DNA of 64,000 bases from Isoptericola chiayiensis (GCF_013149805.1 NZ_JABEZT010000006.1:124001-188000), one strand, 5' to 3'; shown: positions 6,996-15,944, numbered from the stretch's first letter. The notes: generated by a model from the letters alone, not told the origin. A program made the numbers and translations.

Positions 6996-9077
6996 GTGAC
7001 GTCGCCACCCCCCGCCCAGACCCGAGCGCCCGCCGAGGGCACCCCCGCGGACGCCGACGAGACGCAGGTCCCGGGGGTCGACGAGCTGCTCGACGTCGCC
7101 GTCGAGGCGCTCGGCGGCACGCCCCGGGACGGTCAGCGGCAGATGGCGGCGGAGGTCGCTGCCGCGTTCGAGTCGGAACGGCACCTGCTCGTCCAGGCGG
7201 GCACCGGCACGGGCAAGTCGCTCGGCTACCTGGTGCCCGCCGTCCGGCACGCCGTGGCCGCCGGCGACCGCGTCGTCGTGTCCACCGCGACGCTCGCGCT
7301 GCAGCGCCAGGTCGTCACCCGGGACCTGCCCCTCGTGGCCGACGCCGTCGGCCCCCGGCTGCCGCGCGCACCCCGCGTCGCGCTGCTCAAGGGGTGGCAC
7401 AACTACCTGTGCCGGCACAAGGTCGCCGGCGGGTACCCGACCGACGGGGCGACGCTCTTCGACCTCCCGGCCGACCCCGGACCCGGTGAGGGCGCCGCCG
7501 CCGAGCAGCACCCGTCCGGGGGCGACCGGGGCTCCGACGGCGCACGTCTCGCCGACCACGTCCGCCGGCTGCACGCCTGGGCCGAGGAGACCGACACCGG
7601 CGACCGCGACGACCTGGTGCCGGGCGTCCCGGACCGCGCCTGGCGCCAGGTCTCGGTCACCTCCCTGGAGTGCCTGGGGCAGAAGTGCCCCCTCATCACC
7701 GAGTGCTTCGGCGAACGGGCGCGCCTGACCGCACGGGAGGCCGACGTCGTCGTGACGAACCACGCCATGCTCGGGATCGCGGCCGCCGGCAACACGAACG
7801 TCCTGCCGGAGCACGGTGCGCTGGTGGTCGACGAGGCCCACGAGCTCGCGGACCGGATCACGGCCGCCGCGACCGTCGACCTCGCGGCCGGCACCGTCGA
7901 GAACGCGGCGCGCCTGGCACGGCGGCACGGGGGAGTGCAGACCGAGGAGCTGGACGCCGCGGCCCAGGACCTGGCACGGCTGCTGACCGAGGTGCCGGCC
8001 GAGCGGTTCCCCCAGGGGCTGCCCGGCGAGCTCCGCACGTCGGTGGCGGCCGTGCGCGACGCCGCCCGCAGCCTGCTCACCGCCCTGCGCCCCGAGAAGG
8101 GCGCCGACGCGGACCCCGGTGTGAAGATGGCCCAGTCCGCGGTCCAGCAGCTCTTCGACGTGGCAGAACGCATGACCGCCGAGGAGTCCGGGGGAGACGT
8201 GCTGTGGTGCTCGCGGCCGCCGGCCGACGCACCCTGGGGCGACGGCGTCGGACGGCTCCACGCGGCGCCCCTGGGCGTGGCCGGGCTCATCGGTTCCGAG
8301 CTGCTCGGCGAACGCACCGGCGTGATGACGTCCGCGACCCTGGAGCTCGGCGGCACGTTCGACCCCGTGGCGCGTTCTCTCGGGCTGACCGGTGGCGGAG
8401 ACGGCGACGGCGGGCAGTGGCGCGGCATCGACGTCGGCAGCCCCTTCGACTACGCCGGCCAGGGCATCTGCTACGTCGCCAAGCACCTGCCGGCCCCCGG
8501 CCGCGAACCCACCACCGAGGCTCAGCTCGACGAGATCGCCGGACTGGTCGAGGCCGCGGGCGGACGCACCCTCGGGCTCTTCTCCTCGCGCCGGGCCGCG
8601 ACGGCGGCGGCGGAAGCCATGCGGGAGCGGCTCGACGTGCCGGTGCTCTGCCAGGGGGACGACCAGCTGCCCACCCTGGTGCGGGAGTTCGCCGACGACC
8701 CGAGCACCTGCCTGTTCGGCACGCTGTCCCTCTGGCAGGGCGTCGACGTCCCCGGGGACGCGTGCCGGCTCGTCATCATCGACCGCATCCCGTTCCCGCG
8801 GCCCGACGACCCGGTCCGCTCGGCGCGGGCGCGTGCCGTCGAGGAGGCGGGCGGCAACGGGTTCATGCAGGTGGCCGCCACGCACGCGGCCCTGCTCCTG
8901 GCGCAGGGAGCGGGCCGACTCATCCGGTCGACGACCGACCGCGGGGTCGTCGCCGTGCTCGACCCGCGGCTCGTCACCGCTCGCTACGGATCGTTCCTGA
9001 CACGCTCGTTGCCGCCGTTCTGGCGGACCACCGACGGGAACCTGGTTCGGGCTGCGCTGCGTCGCCTCGCCGCCTAG
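6996..9077 (+). CDS. ATP-dependent DNA helicase, XPD/DinG type with Fe-S cluster
   Basis: 693 aa superfamily 2 helicase. Walker A is QAGTGTGKSLGYLVP (about residues 66-80), the DEAH box is VVDEAHELADR, and motif VI is GAGRLIRSTTDRG near the end. Four cysteines, C139, C226, C231 and C237, are spaced like the [4Fe-4S] ligands of DinG/XPD enzymes, which unwind DNA and R-loops 5'-3'. A 70-residue disordered stretch lies between C139 and C226. No LexA box is visible in front, unlike E. coli dinG. Its TAG stop doubles as the start of the ldh -10 box. Confidence 0.9.
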   Translation: MTSPPPAQTRAPAEGTPADADETQVPGVDELLDVAVEALGGTPRDGQRQMAAEVAAAFESERHLLVQAGTGTGKSLGYLVPAVRHAVAAGDRVVVSTATLALQRQVVTRDLPLVADAVGPRLPRAPRVALLKGWHNYLCRHKVAGGYPTDGATLFDLPADPGPGEGAAAEQHPSGGDRGSDGARLADHVRRLHAWAEETDTGDRDDLVPGVPDRAWRQVSVTSLECLGQKCPLITECFGERARLTAREADVVVTNHAMLGIAAAGNTNVLPEHGALVVDEAHELADRITAAATVDLAAGTVENAARLARRHGGVQTEELDAAAQDLARLLTEVPAERFPQGLPGELRTSVAAVRDAARSLLTALRPEKGADADPGVKMAQSAVQQLFDVAERMTAEESGGDVLWCSRPPADAPWGDGVGRLHAAPLGVAGLIGSELLGERTGVMTSATLELGGTFDPVARSLGLTGGGDGDGGQWRGIDVGSPFDYAGQGICYVAKHLPAPGREPTTEAQLDEIAGLVEAAGGRTLGLFSSRRAATAAAEAMRERLDVPVLCQGDDQLPTLVREFADDPSTCLFGTLSLWQGVDVPGDACRLVIIDRIPFPRPDDPVRSARARAVEEAGGNGFMQVAATHAALLLAQGAGRLIRSTTDRGVVAVLDPRLVTARYGSFLTRSLPPFWRTTDGNLVRAALRRLAA

Positions 9078-9080
9078 CGT
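9075..9080 (+). promoter_or_regulatory. Leaderless -10 box (TAGCGT) of ldh
   Basis: The first three bases are the TAG stop of the helicase gene; 7 nt later GTG 9088 begins ldh. Confidence 0.6.
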
Positions 9081-9087
9081 GGGCCCC

Positions 9088-10047
9088 GTGAAGAAGACCC
9101 GCAGCACCACGAAGCTCGCCGTCATCGGTGCGGGGGCCGTCGGCTCCACCCTCGCCTTCACCGCGCTCGCCCGCGGCACGGCGAGGACGGTCGCCCTCAT
9201 GGACGTCAACCGCGCCAAGGTCGACGCCGAGGTCCTCGACCTTCGCCACGGCGGCATGTTCGTCCCTCAGGCCGAGGTCGTCGGCTCCGACGACGTCGAG
9301 GTGTGCCGGGACGCCGACGTGGTCGTGGTGACCGCGGGCGCCAAGCAGAAGCCGGGCCAGTCCCGGCTCGACCTCGCCGAGGCCACGATCGGCCTGACCC
9401 GCAAGATCGTGCCCGCGCTCGTCGAGGTCGCCCCGGACGCGGTGTTCGTCATGGTCACCAACCCGGTCGACGTCGTCACGTACGCCGCGCAGCAGTTCTC
9501 CGGGCTGCCGCACGAGCAGGTCTTCGGGTCGGGCACCGTGCTCGACTCCTCGCGGCTGCGCGCGGCGCTGGCCGACCACTGCGGTGTCGCGACGGGCAAC
9601 GTGCACGCGTACATCGCCGGCGAGCACGGCGACTCGGAGATCGCGCTGTGGAGCTCGGCACGGATCGCGGGGGTGCCGCTCCTGGAGTGGAACGCCCTGC
9701 CGGGCCGGGCCGAGCTCGACGACGTGGCACGGGAACGCATCGCCCGGGAGGTGGTCGAGTCCGCCTATCGCGTGATCGCCGGCAAGGGTGCCACGAATTA
9801 CGCGGTGGGGCTGGCCGCGACGCGCATCGTCGAGGCGGTGCTGAACGACGAGCACCGCGTCATGCCGGTCTCCACGCGTATCCAGGACTTCCACGGCATC
9901 GGGGACGTCTGCCTCTCGCTGCCGACGCTGGTCGACTCCCGTGGGGCGACCGTCACGGTCGACACGCCCTTCTCCAAGGCGGAGCTGGAGGGCCTGCGGG
10001 CCTCGGCCGACCACGTCCGGGCCGTCCAGCGGCGCTTCGGGCTCTGA
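9088..10047 (+). CDS. ldh: L-lactate dehydrogenase
   Basis: 319 aa NAD-dependent 2-hydroxyacid dehydrogenase interconverting pyruvate and L-lactate. Rossmann motif VIGAGAVGSTLAFTAL at the N-terminus, substrate-site loop TAGAKQKPGQSRLDL with the Gln that distinguishes lactate from malate dehydrogenases (Q before the catalytic-loop Arg), TNPVDVVTYAA, and the catalytic His in AGEHGDSEIALWS. A GTG at 9079 is also in frame, but GTG 9088 is preferred because the -10 box covers 9075-9080. It converges on lexA with 3 bp between the stops. Confidence 0.95.
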   Translation: MKKTRSTTKLAVIGAGAVGSTLAFTALARGTARTVALMDVNRAKVDAEVLDLRHGGMFVPQAEVVGSDDVEVCRDADVVVVTAGAKQKPGQSRLDLAEATIGLTRKIVPALVEVAPDAVFVMVTNPVDVVTYAAQQFSGLPHEQVFGSGTVLDSSRLRAALADHCGVATGNVHAYIAGEHGDSEIALWSSARIAGVPLLEWNALPGRAELDDVARERIAREVVESAYRVIAGKGATNYAVGLAATRIVEAVLNDEHRVMPVSTRIQDFHGIGDVCLSLPTLVDSRGATVTVDTPFSKAELEGLRASADHVRAVQRRFGL

Positions 10048-10050
10048 GGG

Positions 10051-10797
10051 TCACAGGCTCCGCAGGACCGCCACCACCCGGCCGAGGACCTGGGCCTCGT
10101 CCCCGGCGATCGGGGAGTAGGCGTCGTTCTGCGGCAGCAGCCAGGTGTGCCCGTCGATCTGCTTGAAGGTCTTGACCGTCGCCTCGCCGTCGATCATCGC
10201 CGCCACGATCTCGCCCTGCTCCGCGACGTTCTGGCGGCGCACCACGACCCAGTCGCCGTCGCAGATCGCCGCCTCGACCATCGAGTCGCCCGCGACCTTC
10301 AGCAGGAACAGCTCGCCGTCCCCGACGAGCTGGCGCGGCAGCGGGAAGACGTCCTCGACGACCTGCTCGGCGAGGATCGGCCCGCCGGCGGCGATCCGGC
10401 CGACCAGCGGGACGTACGACGGCGCCGGGGTCTCGGACCCCTCGCCGTCCGGCGTGGGAGCGGCGGGGGGAGCGTCGGTGCTCGCGGTGCGTCCGGTGTC
10501 GGGGTCGACGACCTCCATCGCCCGGGGGCGGTGCGGGTCGCGGCGCAGGTAGCCCTTGCGCTCCAGCGTCGTGAGCTGGTGCTTGACGGACGACGGGCTG
10601 GCCAGTCCCACGGCCTCGCCGATCTCGCGCATCGTGGGCGGGTAGCCGCGGCTCTCGACCGAGTCGCGGATCGTCTCCAGCACGCGGCGCTGCCGTGCCG
10701 TGAGCCGGTCCGGACCGGGGGACAGGTTCGAGACCGACGCCAGCCGGCGCTCGGGCGTGCCTGCGGTCGCGGCGTCCGTGTCGCCTCGCGTCGTCAT
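10051..10797 (-). CDS. lexA: LexA repressor of the SOS response
   Basis: 248 aa. Winged-helix DNA-binding domain in residues 31-95 ([12 protein letters not shown], then [18 protein letters not shown]). A Pro/Asp/Thr-rich linker of about 30 residues is longer than in E. coli LexA. Peptidase S24 domain: cleavage site A137-G138 in GRIAAGGP, nucleophile S172 in AGDSM, general base K209 in TVKTF. RecA-stimulated self-cleavage would derepress the boxes at 10900 (its own promoter), 10955 (LysM gene) and 21428 (HEPN-dinB). Divergent from the LysM-nrdR unit, as in mycobacteria and corynebacteria. Confidence 0.98.
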   Translation of the reverse strand: MTTRGDTDAATAGTPERRLASVSNLSPGPDRLTARQRRVLETIRDSVESRGYPPTMREIGEAVGLASPSSVKHQLTTLERKGYLRRDPHRPRAMEVVDPDTGRTASTDAPPAAPTPDGEGSETPAPSYVPLVGRIAAGGPILAEQVVEDVFPLPRQLVGDGELFLLKVAGDSMVEAAICDGDWVVVRRQNVAEQGEIVAAMIDGEATVKTFKQIDGHTWLLPQNDAYSPIAGDEAQVLGRVVAVLRSL

Positions 10798-10874
10798 GCG
10801 TCTCTCCCGTCGTCGAACGTCCCGCGCGGACGAATGCCCTCCGACCTGGGCGGATCCTCTCCCGCGCTGGAGCC

Positions 10875-10903
10875 AGCCTAGGACAGATCGCCCCCGACAT
10901 CAA
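10875..10903 (-). promoter_or_regulatory. lexA promoter (TTGATG - 17 nt - TAGGCT)
   Basis: On the minus strand a -35 TTGATG (10903-10898) and a -10 TAGGCT (10880-10875) are spaced by 17 nt, about 75 bp before the lexA start. The LexA box at 10900-10915 overlaps the -35, which fits autorepression. Confidence 0.7.
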
Positions 10904-10915
10904 ACATCTGTTCGA
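10900..10915. promoter_or_regulatory. LexA (SOS) box at the lexA promoter
   Basis: TCAAACATCTGTTCGA matches the actinobacterial SOS consensus TCGAAC-N4-GTTCGA with a single mismatch (third base). It overlaps the lexA -35 hexamer. Confidence 0.85.
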
Positions 10916-10954
10916 GATCTCTCGACGCGTGTCGGCGTCCCGTGGTAGACCTGG

Positions 10955-10979
10955 TACAGGTGTTCGACGAACACCTGTA
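10955..10979. promoter_or_regulatory. 25-bp perfect palindrome, probable double LexA operator of the LysM gene
   Basis: Two 12-bp arms pair perfectly around one central A (10967). The left half contains ACAGGTGTTCGA and the right half CGAACACCTGTA. Each half, extended outward (10952-10967 and 10967-10982), is an imperfect LexA box, so the site could hold two LexA dimers or one centred on GTTCGACGAAC. It lies about 80 bp before the LysM gene start. Confidence 0.7.
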
Positions 10980-11059
10980 TGACGGACAGACGTTCGACGG
11001 ACCCGGACCGCGTGCTCCCCGGAGCCGAGGCAGCGGGTCATGACGACGGAGGAACAACC

Positions 11060-11401
11060 ATGGCGGCAACAGTGGCCGGCCCGGCGCCGGCCGACGGAGT
11101 GCTCGGTCTCGACGGCCTGCGGCTCACCGCGCGTGGCCGGTTCGCGCTGGCCCTGGCGGCGTTGCTGCTCGCGGCGCCCCTGGGGCTCTGGGGTGTCTCG
11201 GCGGTGGCCGGGAGCCCGCACGAGCCGGTCCCGGTCCAGCTCCACACGGTCGCACCGGGGGAGACCCTCTGGCAGTACGCCGAGCAGGTGGCCGGTCCGG
11301 GTCAGGACCTGCGGGACGTCGTGGCCGACCTGCGCGATCTGAACGGCCTGCGGAGCTCGGAGCTGCGCGTGGGGCAGCTGGTGGTGCTCCCGCGCGAGTA
11401 G
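11060..11401 (+). CDS. LysM peptidoglycan-binding membrane protein (SOS division-inhibitor position)
   Basis: 113 aa. Short cytoplasmic N-terminus, one membrane helix at about residues 31-55 ([20 protein letters not shown]), then a LysM domain at the C-terminus ([16 protein letters not shown]...[19 protein letters not shown]). It occupies the place of M. tuberculosis Rv2719c (chiZ) and C. glutamicum divS: divergent from lexA, upstream of nrdR, behind a LexA-type operator. Those proteins restrain cell division after DNA damage; the same role here is inference. Start ATG 11060 has GGAGGAAC at 11048-11055; an ATG at 10979 is rejected because it lies in the operator. Confidence 0.85.
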   Translation: MAATVAGPAPADGVLGLDGLRLTARGRFALALAALLLAAPLGLWGVSAVAGSPHEPVPVQLHTVAPGETLWQYAEQVAGPGQDLRDVVADLRDLNGLRSSELRVGQLVVLPRE

Positions 11402-11411
11402 GGGCGTGGTG

Positions 11412-11441
11412 TTGCACGTGGTGGCGCCGGGCGCATACTTT
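11412..11441 (+). promoter_or_regulatory. Candidate nrdR promoter (TTGCAC - 18 nt - TACTTT)
   Basis: A -35 TTGCAC (11412-11417) and -10 TACTTT (11436-11441) separated by 18 nt lie about 50 bp before nrdR, just after the LysM stop. Confidence 0.55.
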
Positions 11442-11489
11442 CGTCGGGCAGCCGGGCGCGGGCCCGGCCCCGACAGCAGGAGACCCCGG

Positions 11490-11990
11490 ATGCACTGCCC
11501 GTTCTGCCGCCACGCCGACTCCCGGGTCGTGGACTCACGCACCTCGGACGACGGCGCCTCGATCCGTCGGCGGCGGCAGTGCCCCGCCTGCCAGCGACGG
11601 TTCACGACGATCGAGACGGCGAGCCTGTCCGTGGTGAAGCGCTCGGGCGTCACCGAGCCCTTCAGCCGCGACAAGGTCGTGTCGGGGGTGCGCAAGGCGT
11701 GCCAGGGTCGGCCCGTGAGCTCCGACGACCTGGCGCTCCTGGCCCAGCGGGTCGAGGAAGCGCTGCGCGCCTCGGGCAGCGCGGAGATCGACGCCTACGA
11801 GATCGGCCTCGCGATCCTCGGGCCGCTGCGGGAGCTCGACGAGGTGGCCTACCTGCGGTTCGCCTCGGTCTACCAGGCGTTCGACTCCCTGGACGACTTC
11901 GAGTCGGCGATCACGTCGTTGCGTGCCGAGCACGCCGAGCAGGCGGGACGGGACTCACGCGCCGACGTCGAGGAGCCCGACGGGTCCTGA
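11490..11990 (+). CDS. nrdR: Transcriptional repressor NrdR
   Basis: 166 aa. NrdR senses dATP/ATP and represses ribonucleotide reductase genes. Zinc ribbon cysteines C3, C6, C31 and C34 (MHCPFC and QCPAC), followed by FTTIE and an ATP-cone domain (about residues 46-136: [25 protein letters not shown]). A longer upstream frame exists, but ATG 11490 is chosen because the zinc ribbon begins there and CAGGAGA precedes it by 6 nt. No NrdR box is seen in this window, so its targets lie elsewhere. Confidence 0.97.
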   Translation: MHCPFCRHADSRVVDSRTSDDGASIRRRRQCPACQRRFTTIETASLSVVKRSGVTEPFSRDKVVSGVRKACQGRPVSSDDLALLAQRVEEALRASGSAEIDAYEIGLAILGPLRELDEVAYLRFASVYQAFDSLDDFESAITSLRAEHAEQAGRDSRADVEEPDGS

Positions 11991-12044
11991 ACGGGCGCGG
12001 GAAATCGTCTGGCGGTCGCGCCCCGTCGGGCGCATGCTGTGGGC

Positions 12045-12227
12045 ATGACCCACGAGAAGAAGACGTCGGCCGTGGCCGACGAGACCAAGGAGCGTTTCCG
12101 CGAGGCGCTCGAGCGGAAGAACGCCTCGCACCACCCGACGGCCGACGGGGACCGCAACACCGGGACGGTCCACGGCTCGGAGACGAGCGGTCCGGTCCAG
12201 CCCATGTTCCGGCGCAAGTCCGGCTGA
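12045..12227 (+). CDS. DUF5302 family small protein
   Basis: 60 aa, highly charged: a Lys/Glu-rich amphipathic first half (ADETKERFREALERKNASH), a polar Gly/Thr/His middle, and the C-terminal MFRRKSG that is the hallmark of DUF5302 proteins in actinobacteria. Function unknown; no membrane segment or cysteine. CATGCT sits 6 nt before ATG 12045 and may be a weak variant of the leaderless -10 box. A hairpin follows the stop. Confidence 0.8.
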   Translation: MTHEKKTSAVADETKERFREALERKNASHHPTADGDRNTGTVHGSETSGPVQPMFRRKSG

Positions 12228-12230
12228 GCG

Positions 12231-12271
12231 GTCCGGACGCCGACCCGGCCGTGGTCGTGCCGGCGTCGGAC
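12231..12271. terminator. Hairpin between convergent DUF5302 and serA genes
   Basis: GTCCGGACGCCG (12231-12242) pairs with CGGCGTCGGAC (12261-12271) with one bulged G. No T-tract follows, as usual in high-GC actinomycetes. It could serve both strands. Confidence 0.5.
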
Positions 12272-12296
12272 CTGCGCCCCGCACGCCCGCCGGTGG

Positions 12297-13535
12297 TCAG
12301 CCGGCCGCGGGACCCGGCGGGAACTCGGGGCGGTCGAAGGCGTCCCGGATGCGCAGGCGGACGGTGGTGTCCATCTCCATCAGCTTGGACGACGCGCCCC
12401 GATGGGTGACGTCGGAGATGTCGGTGACCACGTACCCGAGCTCGCCGCGGGTGGCCAGCATCTGCGCCTCGATGTTCGCGCCGTGGTCCGCGAAGACCTG
12501 GTTCACGGCGGCCAGGACGCCCGGCACGTTGCGGTGGAGCAGCGCGATGCGCCCCACGCCGGTGTGCTCGAGCTGGAGGTTCGGCAGGTTCACCGACAGG
12601 GTCGTCGAGCCCGTGAAGAGGTAGTCGCGCAGCTTCTTGGCGACGAAGTGACCGATCGACTGCTGCGCCTCCTCGGTCGACCCGCCGACGTGCGGGGTGA
12701 GGATGACGTTGGCGAGGCCGCGCAGCGGGGACTCGAAGTGGTCGCCGCGCTTCTTCGGCTCGGTCGGGAAGACGTCCACCGCCGCACCGCCGAGATGACC
12801 CGACAGGATGTGCTCCCGCAGCGCGTCCACGTCCACGACGAAGCCGCGCGAGAGGTTCAGGAAGATCGCTCCCGGCTTCATCCGGGCGAAGAGGTCGTCG
12901 CCGAAGAGCCCGGCGTTGCCCTTGCGTCCGTCCACGTGGATCGTCACCACGTCCGCCAGGCCCAGGAGCTCGTCCAGCGTCTCGACCCGGCGGGCGTTGC
13001 CCAGCGCGAGCTTCTCGGCCGTGTCGAAGAACACGACGTTCATGCCCAGGTTCTCGGCGAGCACGGACAGCTGGGAGCCGATGTTCCCGTAGCCGATGAT
13101 GCCGAGGGTGCGGCCGCGCACCTCGTGGGAGCCCTCGGCGGTCTTGTCCCAGGTGCCGTCGTGCAGCGCCTTGTCCCGGACCGTCAGGCGCCGCGTCAGC
13201 GCGATGATCTCCGACACGGCCAGCTCGACCACGGACCGGGTGTTGGAGAACGGCGCGTTGAAGACCGCCACGCCGTGGGACGCCGCGGCGTCCAGGTCGA
13301 TCTGGTTCGTGCCGATCGAGAAGGTGCCGACGGCGAGCAGCCCGGGCGTCGACTCCAGGACGCGCCGGGTGACCTGGGTCTTGGAGCGGATGCCGAGGAT
13401 CTGGACGTCGGCGAGTGCCTCGATCAGCTCGTCCTCGTCGAGGGCGCCGGAGCGGACCTCGACGTCGATCTGGGCGTCCCGCAGGATCTGGACGGCGTCG
13501 GGATGGATGTTCTCGAGGAGAAGGGCGCGCAGCAC
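12297..13535 (-). CDS. serA: D-3-phosphoglycerate dehydrogenase
   Basis: 412 aa. First step of serine synthesis, 3-phosphoglycerate to 3-phosphohydroxypyruvate. Substrate-domain motif SKTQVT; NAD-binding GIIGYGNIGSQLSVLAENLGM (from about residue 150); NLSRGFVVD with catalytic Arg downstream; PHVGGSTEEAQ with the catalytic His; C-terminal ACT domain (about 335-405: GVLAAVNQVFADHGANI...VTDIS), which binds serine or another regulator. GTG 13535 gives the usual N-terminus VLRALLLENIHPDAV; a GTG at 13571 would add 12 residues. Only 43 bp follow the helD stop, so co-transcription with helD is plausible. Confidence 0.93.
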   Translation of the reverse strand: MLRALLLENIHPDAVQILRDAQIDVEVRSGALDEDELIEALADVQILGIRSKTQVTRRVLESTPGLLAVGTFSIGTNQIDLDAAASHGVAVFNAPFSNTRSVVELAVSEIIALTRRLTVRDKALHDGTWDKTAEGSHEVRGRTLGIIGYGNIGSQLSVLAENLGMNVVFFDTAEKLALGNARRVETLDELLGLADVVTIHVDGRKGNAGLFGDDLFARMKPGAIFLNLSRGFVVDVDALREHILSGHLGGAAVDVFPTEPKKRGDHFESPLRGLANVILTPHVGGSTEEAQQSIGHFVAKKLRDYLFTGSTTLSVNLPNLQLEHTGVGRIALLHRNVPGVLAAVNQVFADHGANIEAQMLATRGELGYVVTDISDVTHRGASSKLMEMDTTVRLRIRDAFDRPEFPPGPAAG

Positions 13536-13578
13536 GCCCCTATGGTGCGCCCGGAGGTGCCGAGCCCACAAACGCGTC

Positions 13579-15813
13579 TCATCCCTCGTGCACGAGTCCC
13601 GGCGGCAGGTCGAGGGAGTGCACCAGGACGAGCTGCTGGGTCGGGCGGGTCACCGCCACGTACAGGTCTCCCGGCACGGCGGCGATCTCGGCGGGCTCGA
13701 CCACCACGACCGCGTCGAACTCGAGGCCCTTCGCCTGGCGCGGCGTCTGGACCACCACGGACTCGCCGTCCACGGGGCTCGAGGAGCCCTGCACCACGCC
13801 GTCGAGCACCTCGGCGAGGGCGCGGCGGACCTGCGCCAGCCGGTCGGCCGGCGCGACGACCGCGACCCGGCCCGAACCGTCCGCCGCCACGTGCCGGGCG
13901 ACCAGCCCGGCGGCACGGCGCGCGGTCTCGCCCGGGAGGTCGTCGGTGCGCACCGCGGCCATGGCCGCGGGGACGTCTCGCGCCGCGGTCAGCGGAGAGA
14001 CGGGCAGGCCGGCGGCTGCGGCGAAACGCTGGGCGGCGTCGGCGACGGTCGCAGGCGTGCGGTAGCTGACAGTGAGCTCGGCGAGCCGCCACCCGTCGCG
14101 CAGCACGGGGTCGAGGGCGTCGCGCCAGGACCGGGTCCCGGCGACGGACGAGGTCTGGGCGACGTCGCCCACGATGGTCATCGACCGCGTCGGCACCCGA
14201 CGCACCAGCGCGCGCCACGCCATCGGGCTGAGCTCTTGCGCCTCGTCGACGACCACGTGCCCGTAGGTCCAGCTCCGGTCGGCGGCGGCGCGCTCGGCGG
14301 TCGTGAGCACCGGCCCCGAGTCGGCGAACCGGGACGCGAGGGTTTCGGCGTCGACCAGGCCGCCGCCCGCCCCGGTGGAGTCCAGCACCTGCTTGGCGTA
14401 GGCCAGCTCGGCGGCGCGCTCCGCCTCGGCGGCGCGGGCCTCGGCGCGTGCCACGGTGTCGTCCTCGCCGAGCAGCTCGGCCGCCTCGTCGAGGATCGGC
14501 ACGTCGGACTCGGTCCACGCGCTGTCGGCCGACCGGCGCAGGAGCTCGCGCTCGGCCCCGGTCAGCTGGGGTGCGGCCTCGGCGAGCCGGTGCGGCTTGG
14601 CCCAGAGGTCGGACACGAGCTTCTCGGGGGTGAGCGGGAACCAGGCGATGTTGAGCGCGACCCGCACGTCGCGGTCGGCGCGCAAGTCCTCGGTGAGCAC
14701 GGCGACGTCGTGCTCGGACAGCTCCGAGTCGGTGCGGGTGCGGTACTGGTCGACCAGCCGGGTCAGCATCTCGCGCACGAACGTGGCCCGGGCCTCGTTG
14801 TGCGGCTTGCGCGTACGCCGTGCGCGGGCGATCGCCTCGCGTACGTCGCGTCGCCGCACGGCCAGGTCCACGCCGTCGAGCCGGACCGGGACGTCGGCGG
14901 CGGGCACGCGCTCCCGGGCCCGCACGGCCCGGCGGACCGCGGCGCCCCACAGGAGCCGACCCTTGAGCTCGGCGACCGCGGGTTCCTCGACGCCCTCGGC
15001 GCGCAGCCCGGGGAGCAGCTCGGCGACGGTGGTCGCCACCACCCCCGTCTCCCCGAGCGAGGGCAGCACCTGGTCTATGTAGCGCAGGAAGGCGCGGCTC
15101 GGCCCGACCAGCAGCACGCCGGAACGCTCCAGGACGCGCCGGTGGGCGTACAGCAGGTAGGCCGCGCGGTGCAGGGCGACGGCGGTCTTCCCGGTGCCGG
15201 GGCCGCCCTGGACGACGAGGGCGCCGCCGAGGTCGTCGCGCACGATGCGGTCCTGCTCGCCCTGGATGGTGGCCACGATGTCCGACATCCGCCCGGTCCG
15301 GCGCTCGGCGAGCGACGCGAGGAGCGCCCCCTCGCCGGACAGCGTCGAGACCTCGAGACCGTCCTGCACGGCGTCCAGGTCGAGGACCTCGTCCTCGATG
15401 CCGCTGACGGTCCGGCCCGTCGTGACGAGGTGGCGACGACGTCGCACGCCGTCGGGATGCACCGCGGTGGCGCGGTAGAAGGCCTGCGCCGCCGGTGCCC
15501 GCCAGTCGGTGAGGAGCGACCGGTGCTCGTCGTCGGTGATCCCGACGCGTCCGACGTAGCGCGTGGCGCCGTCGTCCAGGTCGAGCCGGCCGAACACCAG
15601 CCGGTCCTCGACCGCGTCCAGGCGCGCGGCGCGGTCGGAGTACATGGTCGCGAACGCGTCGCGCTCGCTGCGGTTCTGCGGCGAGCCCGAGGGGCCCTCG
15701 CGCCGCGTCTCCGCGAGCCGGTCGCGGGCGACCGCGCGCAGCTCGTCGAGTCGGGCGTACAGGCGGCTCACGACGGCCTGCTCGCGTGCCAGCTCGTCCT
15801 GCCTGCCCGCCAC
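13579..15813 (-). CDS. HelD/HelR-like RNA polymerase-associated ATPase (UvrD superfamily)
   Basis: 744 aa. Coiled-coil N-terminal arm (about 1-60), then WRAPAAQAFY, Walker A GGPGTGKTAVALHRAAYLLY (about 203-222), DEAQELSPMAW Walker B, and C-terminal SF1 motifs (VQTPRQAKGLEFDAVVV and VAVTRPTQQL). This layout matches HelD proteins, which enter the RNA polymerase channels and release stalled polymerase from DNA; actinobacterial HelR versions give rifamycin tolerance. I see no rifamycin-associated palindrome upstream. GTG start has GGGAGGA 4 nt before it. Divergent from the receiver-phosphatase gene. Confidence 0.88.
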   Translation of the reverse strand: MAGRQDELAREQAVVSRLYARLDELRAVARDRLAETRREGPSGSPQNRSERDAFATMYSDRAARLDAVEDRLVFGRLDLDDGATRYVGRVGITDDEHRSLLTDWRAPAAQAFYRATAVHPDGVRRRRHLVTTGRTVSGIEDEVLDLDAVQDGLEVSTLSGEGALLASLAERRTGRMSDIVATIQGEQDRIVRDDLGGALVVQGGPGTGKTAVALHRAAYLLYAHRRVLERSGVLLVGPSRAFLRYIDQVLPSLGETGVVATTVAELLPGLRAEGVEEPAVAELKGRLLWGAAVRRAVRARERVPAADVPVRLDGVDLAVRRRDVREAIARARRTRKPHNEARATFVREMLTRLVDQYRTRTDSELSEHDVAVLTEDLRADRDVRVALNIAWFPLTPEKLVSDLWAKPHRLAEAAPQLTGAERELLRRSADSAWTESDVPILDEAAELLGEDDTVARAEARAAEAERAAELAYAKQVLDSTGAGGGLVDAETLASRFADSGPVLTTAERAAADRSWTYGHVVVDEAQELSPMAWRALVRRVPTRSMTIVGDVAQTSSVAGTRSWRDALDPVLRDGWRLAELTVSYRTPATVADAAQRFAAAAGLPVSPLTAARDVPAAMAAVRTDDLPGETARRAAGLVARHVAADGSGRVAVVAPADRLAQVRRALAEVLDGVVQGSSSPVDGESVVVQTPRQAKGLEFDAVVVVEPAEIAAVPGDLYVAVTRPTQQLVLVHSLDLPPGLVHEG

Positions 15814-15938
15814 GCGTCCTCCCGGTGCTGCTCGATGTGCGGCCGACCATCATTCCACGTCGGCGCGAGCAGGTGAAACCGCAGGCCGTCGGCACGCCGC
15901 GCCGGTCGGGGACCGGTGACGACGGGTCGCCCGCGGCA

Positions 15939-15944
15939 TAGGAT
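15939..15944 (+). promoter_or_regulatory. -10 box (TAGGAT) of the receiver-PP2C gene
   Basis: TAGGAT is followed by 8 nt and ATG 15953, so the transcript is leaderless or nearly so. Confidence 0.5.

Noticed and set aside
10979-11059. ATG at 10979 as start of the LysM protein
   Set aside because: It lies inside the palindrome and lacks a ribosome-binding site; ATG 11060 has GGAGGAAC in the right place.
11402-11489. NrdR box ahead of nrdR
   Set aside because: No acACwAtATaTwGTgt-like dyad in the region.
12033-12038. CATGCT as a firm leaderless -10 for the DUF5302 gene (likewise CATGGT before 62115, CAGCAT before 55801, GAGACT before 21392)
   Set aside because: They fit the spacing but not TANNNT; kept as possible variants and not counted among the nineteen.
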